A stretch of 26,264 nt of DNA from JACQXM01 sp964569425 (GTDB taxonomy: Bacteria; Planctomycetota; Phycisphaerae; UBA1845). Within the stretch, counting starts at the first letter, position 1; each line of letters starts with the position of its first letter. Position numbers and translations under genes: made by a program. The notes under the pieces are model-generated. The model made no database searches. It was not told the DNA's origin and saw nothing but the letters and a program-made list of their open reading frames with translations. The DNA lies in NCBI GenBank assembly GCA_964569425.1, contig CAZMVD010000053.1, positions 1-26,264 of the forward strand, given 5' to 3'. Shown here one piece after another: positions 1 to 6,099 of the stretch.

Positions 1-39
1 CCGGTAGCGCAAAGCGGGGGCGTGACTTGCGTGCCTAGC

Positions 40-67
40 GCCCGGTGATGTGAAGCATCGGCCGGGC
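40..67 (+). other. Hairpin in the rpoA leader
   Basis: Bases 40-50 (GCCCGGTGATG) can pair with 56-67 (CATCGGCCGGGC) around the 5-nt loop TGAAG, with one bulged G, giving an 11-bp stem. No T-run follows, so it is not a standard intrinsic terminator. It lies about 20 nt before the rpoA Shine-Dalgarno sequence and could be a processing or autoregulatory element, or the end of an upstream transcript. No frame in bases 1-39 reads as the C-terminus of a recognisable ribosomal protein. Confidence 0.3.
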
Positions 68-99
68 ATCTCGAAAGGGTCCCTTGGGAGGTATCACAG

Positions 100-1206
100 A
101 TGCGAATGCGGTGGCGTGGGTTGGAGCTTCCGGGACGTGTGGTGCGGGACGGGTCGGTGAGCACCGAGTCGTTCGGGCGCTTCGTCGTAGAGCCGTTCGA
201 GCGCGGCTTCGGCACGACGATCGGTAATTCGCTGCGCCGGATTTTGCTTTCGAGCCTGGAGGGGGCGGCGATCTGCACGGTGAAGATCGGCGGGGTGGCG
301 CATGAGTTCGCGACGATGGAGGGGGTGTTGGAGGATGTCACGGACATTCTGTTGAACATCAAGGGGATCATCATCCGGTATGACGGAGACGCGCCGAAGA
401 CGATCCGGGTTCGGCGGGACAAGGCCGGGGAGGTGCGGGCGGGCGACCTGGTGACGGATTCGTCGGTCACGATCGTGAATACGAACCAGTTGATCGCGAC
501 GTTGACTTCGAACGTGGTTTTTGACGCGGAAATGACGATTCGCAAGGATCGGGGGTATGCGACGGCGACGGACAATCGGTCGGCGGAGCAGGAGCTGGGG
601 GTGATTCCGATCGACGCGGTGTTTTCGCCGGTGTTGCGGGTGCGCTATCGCACGGAGGATACGCGTCTGGGGCAGTTGACGAATTACGACCGGCTTATTC
701 TGGAGATCTGGACGAACGGCACGGTGTCTCCGGAGGATGCGCTGGCGGAGGCGGGGCTGATTCTGCGTAAGCACCTGAGTCCGTTTGTGCTCTATGATGA
801 ACTGGGCGGCGCGGTGGTGGGAAACGCCATGGCGCCGATCGCCATGGCGCCACCGCCGCCGGATGCGGCGCTCGGCGAATTGCTGAGCCGTCCGATCGCC
901 TCCTTGAAGCTGTCGGTACGGGCGAACAACTGCCTGGAAGCGGCGCGGATTCAGACGGTGGGCGAGTTGGTTGCCTTTGACGAAGGGGACCTGCTGAGGG
1001 TGCGCAGCTTCGGCAAGACATCCCTGCACGAGGTTCAACGGAAGCTCGGCGAACTCGGATTGCAGTTGGGCTTTCGGCGCGGTTCGGGCGAAGAGGGAGC
1101 CGGCGCATCGGGCGAAACGTATCGCGGAGCGGGTTCGGGCGGTGAAGGCGGCGGCGTGTATGGGAACCAGGCCGGACCGATGGCCGCGTTTACCATGGGA
1201 GACTAG
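100..1206 (+). CDS. rpoA: DNA-directed RNA polymerase subunit alpha
   Basis: Alpha subunit of RNA polymerase (368 aa); its N-terminal domain dimerises to nucleate beta/beta' assembly and its C-terminal domain contacts UP elements and activators. The N-terminal domain (about 1-235) carries the hallmark ERGFGTTIGNSLRRILLSSL. The C-terminal domain (about 260-325) has the DNA-contact segment LSVRANNCL and the later LLRVRSFGKTSL helix-hairpin-helix. The inter-domain linker holds a small AMAP-I-AMAP repeat followed by PPPP (about residues 243-253). After the CTD comes an unusual Gly-rich tail of about 40 residues. The ATG is preceded by GGGAGG at a normal distance, and the start MRMRWRGLELP matches planctomycete RpoA. 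rplQ follows after 93 nt, the conserved order. Identity is certain; only the tail is odd. Confidence 0.98.
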   Translation: MRMRWRGLELPGRVVRDGSVSTESFGRFVVEPFERGFGTTIGNSLRRILLSSLEGAAICTVKIGGVAHEFATMEGVLEDVTDILLNIKGIIIRYDGDAPKTIRVRRDKAGEVRAGDLVTDSSVTIVNTNQLIATLTSNVVFDAEMTIRKDRGYATATDNRSAEQELGVIPIDAVFSPVLRVRYRTEDTRLGQLTNYDRLILEIWTNGTVSPEDALAEAGLILRKHLSPFVLYDELGGAVVGNAMAPIAMAPPPPDAALGELLSRPIASLKLSVRANNCLEAARIQTVGELVAFDEGDLLRVRSFGKTSLHEVQRKLGELGLQLGFRRGSGEEGAGASGETYRGAGSGGEGGGVYGNQAGPMAAFTMGD

Positions 1207-1299
1207 TTGCCCTCCGATGGGGCGCACGACTCGCGGTTGATGGCGGGGCGAGCGTTACCGGAGGAGACGGGTTTCGGCGACAAAGGGCAGAGGTGGATC

Positions 1300-1989
1300 A
1301 TGCGGCATCGAATGGCGCTGGGCAAGCTGAATCGTACGTCGGAGCATCGCAAGGCGATGCTGCGTAATCTGGCGCAGAACCTGATCGAGCACGGGCAGAT
1401 CACGACGACGCTGGCCAAGGCACGGAACATTCGCCCGGTGTTTGAACAATTGATTACGCTGGCGGTGAAGCTGAAGCAGCGGAGTTCGGCAGGCGACCGG
1501 CACGGCGCGCTGCGGTTCCGCCGGGCGATTCACAAGGTACTGAGCGATCGGGCCATTATTCCGGCGGAGCACGTTGCCGATTATGAATCGATGTCGGATG
1601 CGGCGCGCTCGAAGACGCTGCGCATGGCCACGGGCCGGCGGTATCGCACGGGTGAACCGAAGGGGCGCCTGAAGTTTACGGCGGAATCGGTGACGCACCG
1701 GTTGATGGAGACGATCGCCCCGAAGTTTGAAGGCCGCGCGGGAGGTTACACGCGGCTGATTCGGCTGGGGACGGTTCGCCTGGGCGACAGCAGTCCGCTG
1801 GCGATCGTGCAACTGGTGGGGAACGAGGAGCCGCCGACGTCGTTGAGCAAGCCGGCCAAGTCGGCGCGGCAGCGGCGCACCGACGCGCGGTATGCGCTGG
1901 CGGTCAAAGCGGCCAAGGGCTGGTCGGGCAAGCGATCGACGGCGCCGGCGGCCGCGGCCGCACCGGAGGCGGACGCGGAGCCGTCGTAA
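1300..1989 (+). CDS. rplQ: 50S ribosomal protein L17
   Basis: Large-subunit ribosomal protein L17 (229 aa), which sits near the peptide exit tunnel. The family start MRHRMALGKLNRTSEHRKAM and the C-terminal motif GGYTRLIRLGTVRLGD are both present. The start is ATG 1300, with CAGAGG six bases upstream; a TTG at 1207 would add 31 residues that do not fit the family. The protein is much longer than the usual 115-130 aa. An insert of roughly 35-40 residues lies in the middle (about 80-125, around ADYESMSDAARSKTLRMATG), and a basic then Ala/Pro-rich tail of about 50 residues follows the L17 fold. It is co-transcribed with rpoA as in most bacteria. Identity is certain; the role of the extra segments is unknown. 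Confidence 0.97.
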   Translation: MRHRMALGKLNRTSEHRKAMLRNLAQNLIEHGQITTTLAKARNIRPVFEQLITLAVKLKQRSSAGDRHGALRFRRAIHKVLSDRAIIPAEHVADYESMSDAARSKTLRMATGRRYRTGEPKGRLKFTAESVTHRLMETIAPKFEGRAGGYTRLIRLGTVRLGDSSPLAIVQLVGNEEPPTSLSKPAKSARQRRTDARYALAVKAAKGWSGKRSTAPAAAAAPEADAEPS

Positions 1990-2039
1990 ATCGGCGCAGG
2001 GTTTCGCTCATCCGGGTCAAGCGCTACGGAGTGCGCGGA

Positions 2040-2474
2040 ATGCAGCGCGATCCGAGTTGCATATTCTGCAAGATCGTCTCGGTCGACGTTCCGGCGGCCG
2101 TGGTGTACGAGAGCGCGTCGATCCTGGCATTTCTGGACGTGGCGCCGCTCGCCGAGGGGCACCTGCTGATCATACCGCGGGACCATTTTGGCACGTTTTC
2201 CGAGATGCCGTCGAACGAGGCATCGCAACTGGCCAACGCCATTCCTCTGCTGGGTCGGGCCTTACTCGAGGTTTCGAAAGCGGAAGGGTTCAACGTGCTG
2301 ATCAACAATGGCAGCGCGGCGGGCCAGGTTGTGCAGCACGTACACGTGCACATGATTCCCCGCCGAGCGGGAGACCAACTCGGCTTTCGGTGGAACGCAG
2401 GGACATATCCCAAGGGTCGTGCGGATGAATTGGCCGTGGCTTACCAGCATGCGTTGCGGCGATTGGTCGGCTGA
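2040..2474 (+). CDS. HIT-family nucleotide hydrolase
   Basis: Histidine-triad (HIT) protein of 144 aa, of the Hint/HinT branch that typically hydrolyses nucleoside phosphoramidates or AMP-linked compounds. The catalytic triad motif HVHVH is at residues 100-104, preceded by the usual QVVQ. Near the N-terminus CIFCKIV (residues 7-13) matches the frequent CxFC/CIFC opening of the family, and ESASILAFLDVAPLAEGHLLIIP is a standard HIT core. The ATG at 2040 is preferred because ACGGAG lies 8 nt upstream; an in-frame GTG at 2031 would add three residues. It starts 50 nt after rplQ and may ride on that operon. The true substrate cannot be read from sequence. Confidence 0.93.
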   Translation: MQRDPSCIFCKIVSVDVPAAVVYESASILAFLDVAPLAEGHLLIIPRDHFGTFSEMPSNEASQLANAIPLLGRALLEVSKAEGFNVLINNGSAAGQVVQHVHVHMIPRRAGDQLGFRWNAGTYPKGRADELAVAYQHALRRLVG

Positions 2475-2507
2475 GCCCGGTTTCGATTCTTGATCCACGC
2501 CGACAGG

Positions 2508-2521
2508 CCGCGGCCGCGCGG
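2508..2521 (+). terminator. Possible bidirectional terminator hairpin between convergent genes
   Basis: CCGCG (2508-2512) pairs with CGCGG (2517-2521) around a GCCG loop, followed by TTTC on the + strand and lying directly beyond the yjbQ stop on the - strand. It sits in the 49-nt gap between two convergent stop codons. The stem is only 5 bp and the T-run is short, so this is a weak call. Confidence 0.3.
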
Positions 2522-2523
2522 TT

Positions 2524-2946
2524 TCACTCGCCTACCAGAGAGACGATGATCTTCCTCGTTCGCGGTCGGGTGTCGAAATCCATCAACACAATCTGCTGCC
2601 AGGTTCCCAGGGGCAATGCGCCCTCGACGATCGGAACGACGATGCCCGGGCCGACGAGCGAAGCGCGGACATGGGCGTGGCCGTTGTCGTCGTGCCAGGT
2701 GGCTTCGTGCATGTAGTGGCCATCTTCGGGGGCGATTTTTTCGAAGGCGGCTTTGAGATCGTGCCGGACGAGCCCCGGTTCAAACTCGGTGGTCGTGAGG
2801 GCGGCGGTGGAACCGACCACAAAAACGGTGGCGACACCGTTGCGCAGGCCGCTGCGCTGGACGGCCTGGGTGACGCGGTCGGTCAGGTTGATGACCTGGT
2901 TGTTTCCTTCGGTGGGTACCTCGAAGCTGGACACCCGGGCGGTCAT
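2524..2946 (-). CDS. yjbQ: YjbQ/UPF0047 family protein
   Basis: Single-domain protein of 140 aa of the UPF0047 (YjbQ) family; members are annotated as secondary thiamine-phosphate synthase-like, but the physiological role is unsettled. Family hallmarks are clear: TTEFEPGLVRHDL, then HDDNGHAHVRASLVGP, then GTWQQIVLMDFDTRPRTRK near the C-terminus. The clustered His residues are the conserved putative active site or metal-binding site. No Shine-Dalgarno sequence precedes the ATG at 2946, while a promoter-like TTGACC-16-TATGTT ends 6 nt before it, suggesting a leaderless mRNA. It is convergent with the HIT gene and divergent from aroC. Family assignment is firm; the enzymatic role is not. Confidence 0.92.
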   Translation of the reverse strand: MTARVSSFEVPTEGNNQVINLTDRVTQAVQRSGLRNGVATVFVVGSTAALTTTEFEPGLVRHDLKAAFEKIAPEDGHYMHEATWHDDNGHAHVRASLVGPGIVVPIVEGALPLGTWQQIVLMDFDTRPRTRKIIVSLVGE

Positions 2947-2952
2947 GAGCGC

Positions 2953-2980
2953 AACATAATCTTGCGGGGGCGGGGGTCAA
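2953..2980 (-). promoter_or_regulatory. Predicted sigma70-type promoter of yjbQ
   Basis: Read on the - strand, TTGACC (2980-2975) is followed after 16 nt by TATGTT (2958-2953), and the yjbQ ATG begins 6 nt further on. The -35 matches consensus at five of six positions and the -10 at four. Transcription would start at or next to the A of the ATG, so the mRNA would be leaderless. This is a prediction from sequence only. Confidence 0.4.
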
Positions 2981-3030
2981 TGCGGCGCGGGCGCGGGGCG
3001 GTTTGTGCTACCGTGGCGGCGGGGGTGGTG

Positions 3031-3036
3031 TATGAT
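3031..3036 (+). promoter_or_regulatory. Possible -10 box of aroC
   Basis: TATGAT matches the TATAAT consensus at five of six positions and ends 9 nt before the aroC ATG. The best -35-like element, TTGTGC at 3003-3008, is 22 nt upstream, which is too far for a normal promoter. If real, the transcript would have a leader of only a few bases, matching the lack of a clear aroC ribosome binding site. Confidence 0.22.
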
Positions 3037-3045
3037 GGTCGGGCG

Positions 3046-4212
3046 ATGGCTGGATTGGATTATCGAACGGCGGGGGAGTCTCACGGACCGGCGGTGACGG
3101 CGCTGGTGGAAGGCATGCCTGCGGGGGTGCGGGTGGACGTTGCATTCATCAACGGTGAATTGCGCCGCCGCCAGGGAGGGTATGGGCGCAGCGGGCGGAT
3201 GAAGATCGAGCAAGATGCGGTGGAAGTGCTCGCGGGGGTCCGGCACGGGGAGACGATGGGTTCGCCGGTGGTGTTGCAAGTTGTGAATCGGGACCGGCGC
3301 CTGGAGGACGCGCCCGCGGTGCATCGGCCGCGGCCCGGGCACGCTGATCTGGCGGGAAGCTTGAAATGGTTGTCCACGGACTGTCGGGGGACGCTGGAGC
3401 GCGCCTCGGCACGAGAGACGGTGGCGCGAGTGGCGGCGGGGGCGTTGGCGCGGTGTCTGTTGCGTGAGTTTGACATCGACGCGGTGGGATACGTGGTGCG
3501 AATTGGGGAGGTGGGAGCGGAGATTGGGGAGCGGCAATCACTGGGGGCGCTGCGGTCGGCGCGTGATGCCAATGAAGTGTATTGTCCGGATGGTGCGGCG
3601 AGCGAACGGATGATCGCGGCGATCCGGCGGGCGACCTCGGAGAAGGACACGTTGGGGGGCGTGGTGGAGGTGCAGATACAGGGGGCACCGCCGGGGCTGG
3701 GAAGCTGCATGCGCTGGCAGGACAAGCTGGACGGGCGGCTGATGCAGGCGCTGGGGAGCATACCGGCGATCAAGGGGGTGGAGATCGGGATGGGTTTCGG
3801 CGCGGCGGCGCGATCGGGGAGCCGCGTGCATGACGAGATCGACTACGATCCGTCGAAGCGGGACACGCCGACGCTGGGATTCACACGGCGGTCGAACCAC
3901 GCGGGGGGGATAGAGGGCGGAATGACCAACGGACAAACGGTCGTGGTACGGGCGGCGATGAAGCCGATCAGCACGCTGCTGCGGGGCATGGACAGCGTGA
4001 ACTTGGAGACCAAGGCGGCGGAGCGGTCGGACTACGAGCGGAGCGACATCTGCGCGGTGGCGGCAGCGAGCGTGGTGGCGGAGAACGTGGCGGCTTTCGA
4101 GATGGCGCGCGCGTTCCTGGAGAAATTCGGCGGCGATACGCTGCGCGAGGTTCGGGCGGCGTATGATGGGTATCTGGCTGCGGCGCGGTCGCTGGGCGTG
4201 GAAGCGGAGTGA
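3046..4212 (+). CDS. aroC: Chorismate synthase
   Basis: Catalyses the last shikimate-pathway step, EPSP to chorismate, using reduced FMN. The protein is 388 aa, a usual length. All three family signatures are visible: RTAGESHGPAVTALVEGMPAG at the N-terminus with the catalytic His at residue 12, ERASARETVARVAAGAL around residue 118, and RSDYERSDICAVAAASVVAE around residue 327. The open frame extends upstream to 2671, but that part overlaps yjbQ on the other strand and is not homologous. ATG 3046 places the MAGLDYRTAGESHGP start exactly as in the family; GTG 3028 is an alternative. It stands alone, divergent from yjbQ, with the tRNA-Leu gene 70 nt downstream. Confidence 0.97.
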   Translation: MAGLDYRTAGESHGPAVTALVEGMPAGVRVDVAFINGELRRRQGGYGRSGRMKIEQDAVEVLAGVRHGETMGSPVVLQVVNRDRRLEDAPAVHRPRPGHADLAGSLKWLSTDCRGTLERASARETVARVAAGALARCLLREFDIDAVGYVVRIGEVGAEIGERQSLGALRSARDANEVYCPDGAASERMIAAIRRATSEKDTLGGVVEVQIQGAPPGLGSCMRWQDKLDGRLMQALGSIPAIKGVEIGMGFGAAARSGSRVHDEIDYDPSKRDTPTLGFTRRSNHAGGIEGGMTNGQTVVVRAAMKPISTLLRGMDSVNLETKAAERSDYERSDICAVAAASVVAENVAAFEMARAFLEKFGGDTLREVRAAYDGYLAAARSLGVEAE

Positions 4213-4282
4213 CGGCCCGGTGGTGATCCGGCGAGGCAGGAGCAGGAGCGGATCGGCGGGTGGGTGGTTGGCGGAGATTCGG

Positions 4283-4365
4283 GCGGCTGTGGCGGAATTG
4301 GCAGACGCGCCAGACTTAGGATCTGGTGGGCAACCCCCGTGGAGGTTCGAGTCCTCTCAGCCGCA
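4283..4365 (+). tRNA. tRNA-Leu (anticodon UAG)
   Basis: Class II tRNA of 83 nt. The acceptor arm GCGGCTG (4283-4289) pairs with CAGCCGC (4358-4364), with A4365 as discriminator, typical of leucine. The anticodon stem CCAGA/TCTGG encloses the loop CTTAGGA, with anticodon TAG at 4317-4319, which reads CUN leucine codons. A long variable arm (4327-4340) and a T-arm with TTCGAGT are present. The 3' CCA is not encoded. Confidence 0.96.
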
Positions 4366-4441
4366 ATGATGTCAGGAGAGTGAGACGAAGTCGGCCTGTT
4401 TGGTATTTTCCGGGAGTGCCGGCTGAGAACGGGATGGAATC

Positions 4442-5869
4442 ATGTTCGACACATTGACCAATCGACTATCGAGCGTGTTCCGCGGGCTGCGCGGGAGGGG
4501 GAAAATCACCGAGGCCAACGTGGCGGAGGTGATGCAGGAGATTCGCACGGCGCTGCTGGAGGCGGACGTTCACCTCGAGGTTGCGCGGGAATTCTGTGAC
4601 GAGGTGCAGAAGAAGGCGATCGGCGCTGAAGTCATCAAGACGCTGCGCCCGGCGGACGTGATGGTCAAACTGGTTCACGACGAGCTTGTGCAGCTCATGG
4701 GTCCGGTGAACCCGAAGATTCCGTTCGTGTCGCCGGGGCCGACGGTGCTGCTGATGGCGGGGCTGCAGGGCTCGGGCAAGACGACCACGTGCGGGAAGAT
4801 GGCGCGCATGCTGCTGACGCGTGCGAAGCGTCCGCTGCTGGTGGCGGCGGACCTGAAGCGTCCGGCGGCCATCGACCAGTTGGAGGTGCTGGGGGGGCAG
4901 GTGGGTGTGCCGGTGTATTGTGAGCGGGGTCACCAGAACGCGGTCAAGGTGTGCCGCAACGGGATCGCCGAGGCGCGCAAGAAGGATCGGGACTTGGTGA
5001 TCCTGGACACCGCGGGACGGCTGGCGATCGACGACGAGTTGATGGACGAACTGGCTGCGGTGGCGAAAGCGACGACGCCGCACCAGGTGTACCTGGTGCT
5101 CGATGCGATGACCGGTCAGGACGCGGTACACACGGCCAAGGTCTTTAATGAGCGGCTGGAGCTGGACGGGGTCATCCTGACGAAGTTCGACAGCGATACG
5201 CGCGGCGGGGCGGCGCTGTCGGTGAAGAAGGTCACGGGCAAGCCGATCAAGTTCATCGGCGTGGGCGAGAAGCTGGATGCTTTGGAGGAGTTTCATCCGG
5301 ACCGCGTGGCGGGGCGGATTCTGGGGATGGGGGACATCCTGTCGCTGGTGGAACAGGCGCAGCAGCAATATGACCAGGCGGAGGCGCAGAAGCTCGAAGC
5401 GCGGATGGCGAAAGGGGCTTTTTCGCTGGAGGATTTTCTGGGTCAGCTTCGCAAGATGCGGCAGATGGGCTCGCTGCGCGAGCTGGTGAAGAAGATTCCG
5501 GGCATGGGGGACATGATGGGCGACGCGGACATCGACGAGAGCGAATTGTCGCGGATGGAAGCGGCGATTCAGTCGATGACGCCCCAGGAGCGTGAGAACC
5601 CGAAGATCATCGACGGATCGCGGCGGCGGCGGATCGCGAAGGGCGCGGGTTGCGATCCGACCGACGTGGGGCAGTTGGTGAAGATCTTCGAGCCGATGCG
5701 GCACATGATGAAGGCGATGACCGGTCAATCGCTGATGCAGCGGCTGCGGATGGGCACGCAGTTTTCGAAGATGATGGCGGGGGGCGGCGTTCCCAAATTC
5801 AAGGGATCGACCGCGGCGACGAAGCGGGTGTTGTCGCGCAAAGACAAGCGCAAACGGCGCAAACGGTAA
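4442..5869 (+). CDS. ffh: Signal recognition particle protein Ffh
   Basis: SRP54 GTPase (475 aa) that binds signal peptides of nascent proteins and delivers ribosomes to FtsY at the membrane. The order is an N-domain helical bundle (about 1-95), the G-domain with G1 GLQGSGKTTT (about 106-115), DTAGR (about 189-193) and TKFD (247-250), then the Met-rich M-domain with the 4.5S RNA-binding SRRRRIAKGAG segment (about 393-403). The C-terminus is strongly basic (RKDKRKRRKR), somewhat longer than minimal Ffh. A weak GGATGG precedes the ATG. It is monocistronic by appearance, 76 nt after the tRNA. The large export load encoded downstream fits with, but does not depend on, this gene. Confidence 0.98.
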   Translation: MFDTLTNRLSSVFRGLRGRGKITEANVAEVMQEIRTALLEADVHLEVAREFCDEVQKKAIGAEVIKTLRPADVMVKLVHDELVQLMGPVNPKIPFVSPGPTVLLMAGLQGSGKTTTCGKMARMLLTRAKRPLLVAADLKRPAAIDQLEVLGGQVGVPVYCERGHQNAVKVCRNGIAEARKKDRDLVILDTAGRLAIDDELMDELAAVAKATTPHQVYLVLDAMTGQDAVHTAKVFNERLELDGVILTKFDSDTRGGAALSVKKVTGKPIKFIGVGEKLDALEEFHPDRVAGRILGMGDILSLVEQAQQQYDQAEAQKLEARMAKGAFSLEDFLGQLRKMRQMGSLRELVKKIPGMGDMMGDADIDESELSRMEAAIQSMTPQERENPKIIDGSRRRRIAKGAGCDPTDVGQLVKIFEPMRHMMKAMTGQSLMQRLRMGTQFSKMMAGGGVPKFKGSTAATKRVLSRKDKRKRRKR

Positions 5870-5891
5870 GGCGTGTCGTCGGGGGCGAGTG

Positions 5892-5911
5892 GTCGAGGGG
5901 GATCCCGCGAC
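5892..5911 (+). terminator. Possible ffh terminator hairpin
   Basis: GTCGAGGG (5892-5899) pairs with CCCGCGAC (5904-5911) around the loop GGAT, seven pairs with one A-G mismatch, 23 nt after the ffh stop. The following bases (AGCACAACTTTCC) contain only a short T-run, so termination strength is doubtful. The rest of the 230-nt gap up to 6099 shows a 10-bp palindrome at 5945-5954 and a GCGCGC-G-GCGCGC inverted repeat just before the next start, and no convincing gene. Confidence 0.3.
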
Positions 5912-6099
5912 AGCACAACTTTCCACGAATCAAGGCGGCACGGCACGGCGCCGTCACAACGGGTTGCGCACTCGTCATTGTTCTGGCCGAACGGGTGGTC
6001 AGTTGCTACGATGACGACGTGGGTCGATTTAGAGGCCGATTCCAGAATCGAGGTTCAGGGCGACCGGGCAAGCTGCGCGCGGCGCGCCGTGAAATCGTG

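Noticed and set aside
1207..1299. TTG start for rplQ at 1207
   Set aside because: It adds 31 residues absent from L17 and has no Shine-Dalgarno sequence; ATG 1300 has one and the exact family start.
2671..3045. Upstream in-frame extension of aroC by 125 codons
   Set aside because: It runs antisense through yjbQ and lies before the conserved chorismate synthase N-terminus.
4163..4369. 68-codon ORF across the aroC end and tRNA-Leu
   Set aside because: It reads through the tRNA gene; open by chance.
4366..4441. Terminator between tRNA-Leu and ffh
   Set aside because: Only a 4-bp CGGC/GCCG pairing over a long loop; not convincing.
4466..5926. 486-codon open frame on the - strand opposite ffh
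   Set aside because: ffh is certain on the + strand; the antisense frame is Arg/His/Leu-rich without domains, as expected in high-GC DNA.
5978..6012. Promoter TTGTTC/TACGAT before the propeller gene
   Set aside because: The spacing of 23 nt is too long for a sigma70 promoter and no better pair was found.
5650..6099. Upstream in-frame extension of the propeller protein by 150 codons
   Set aside because: It overlaps the ffh 3' end, lacks homology-like features and would bury the signal peptide.
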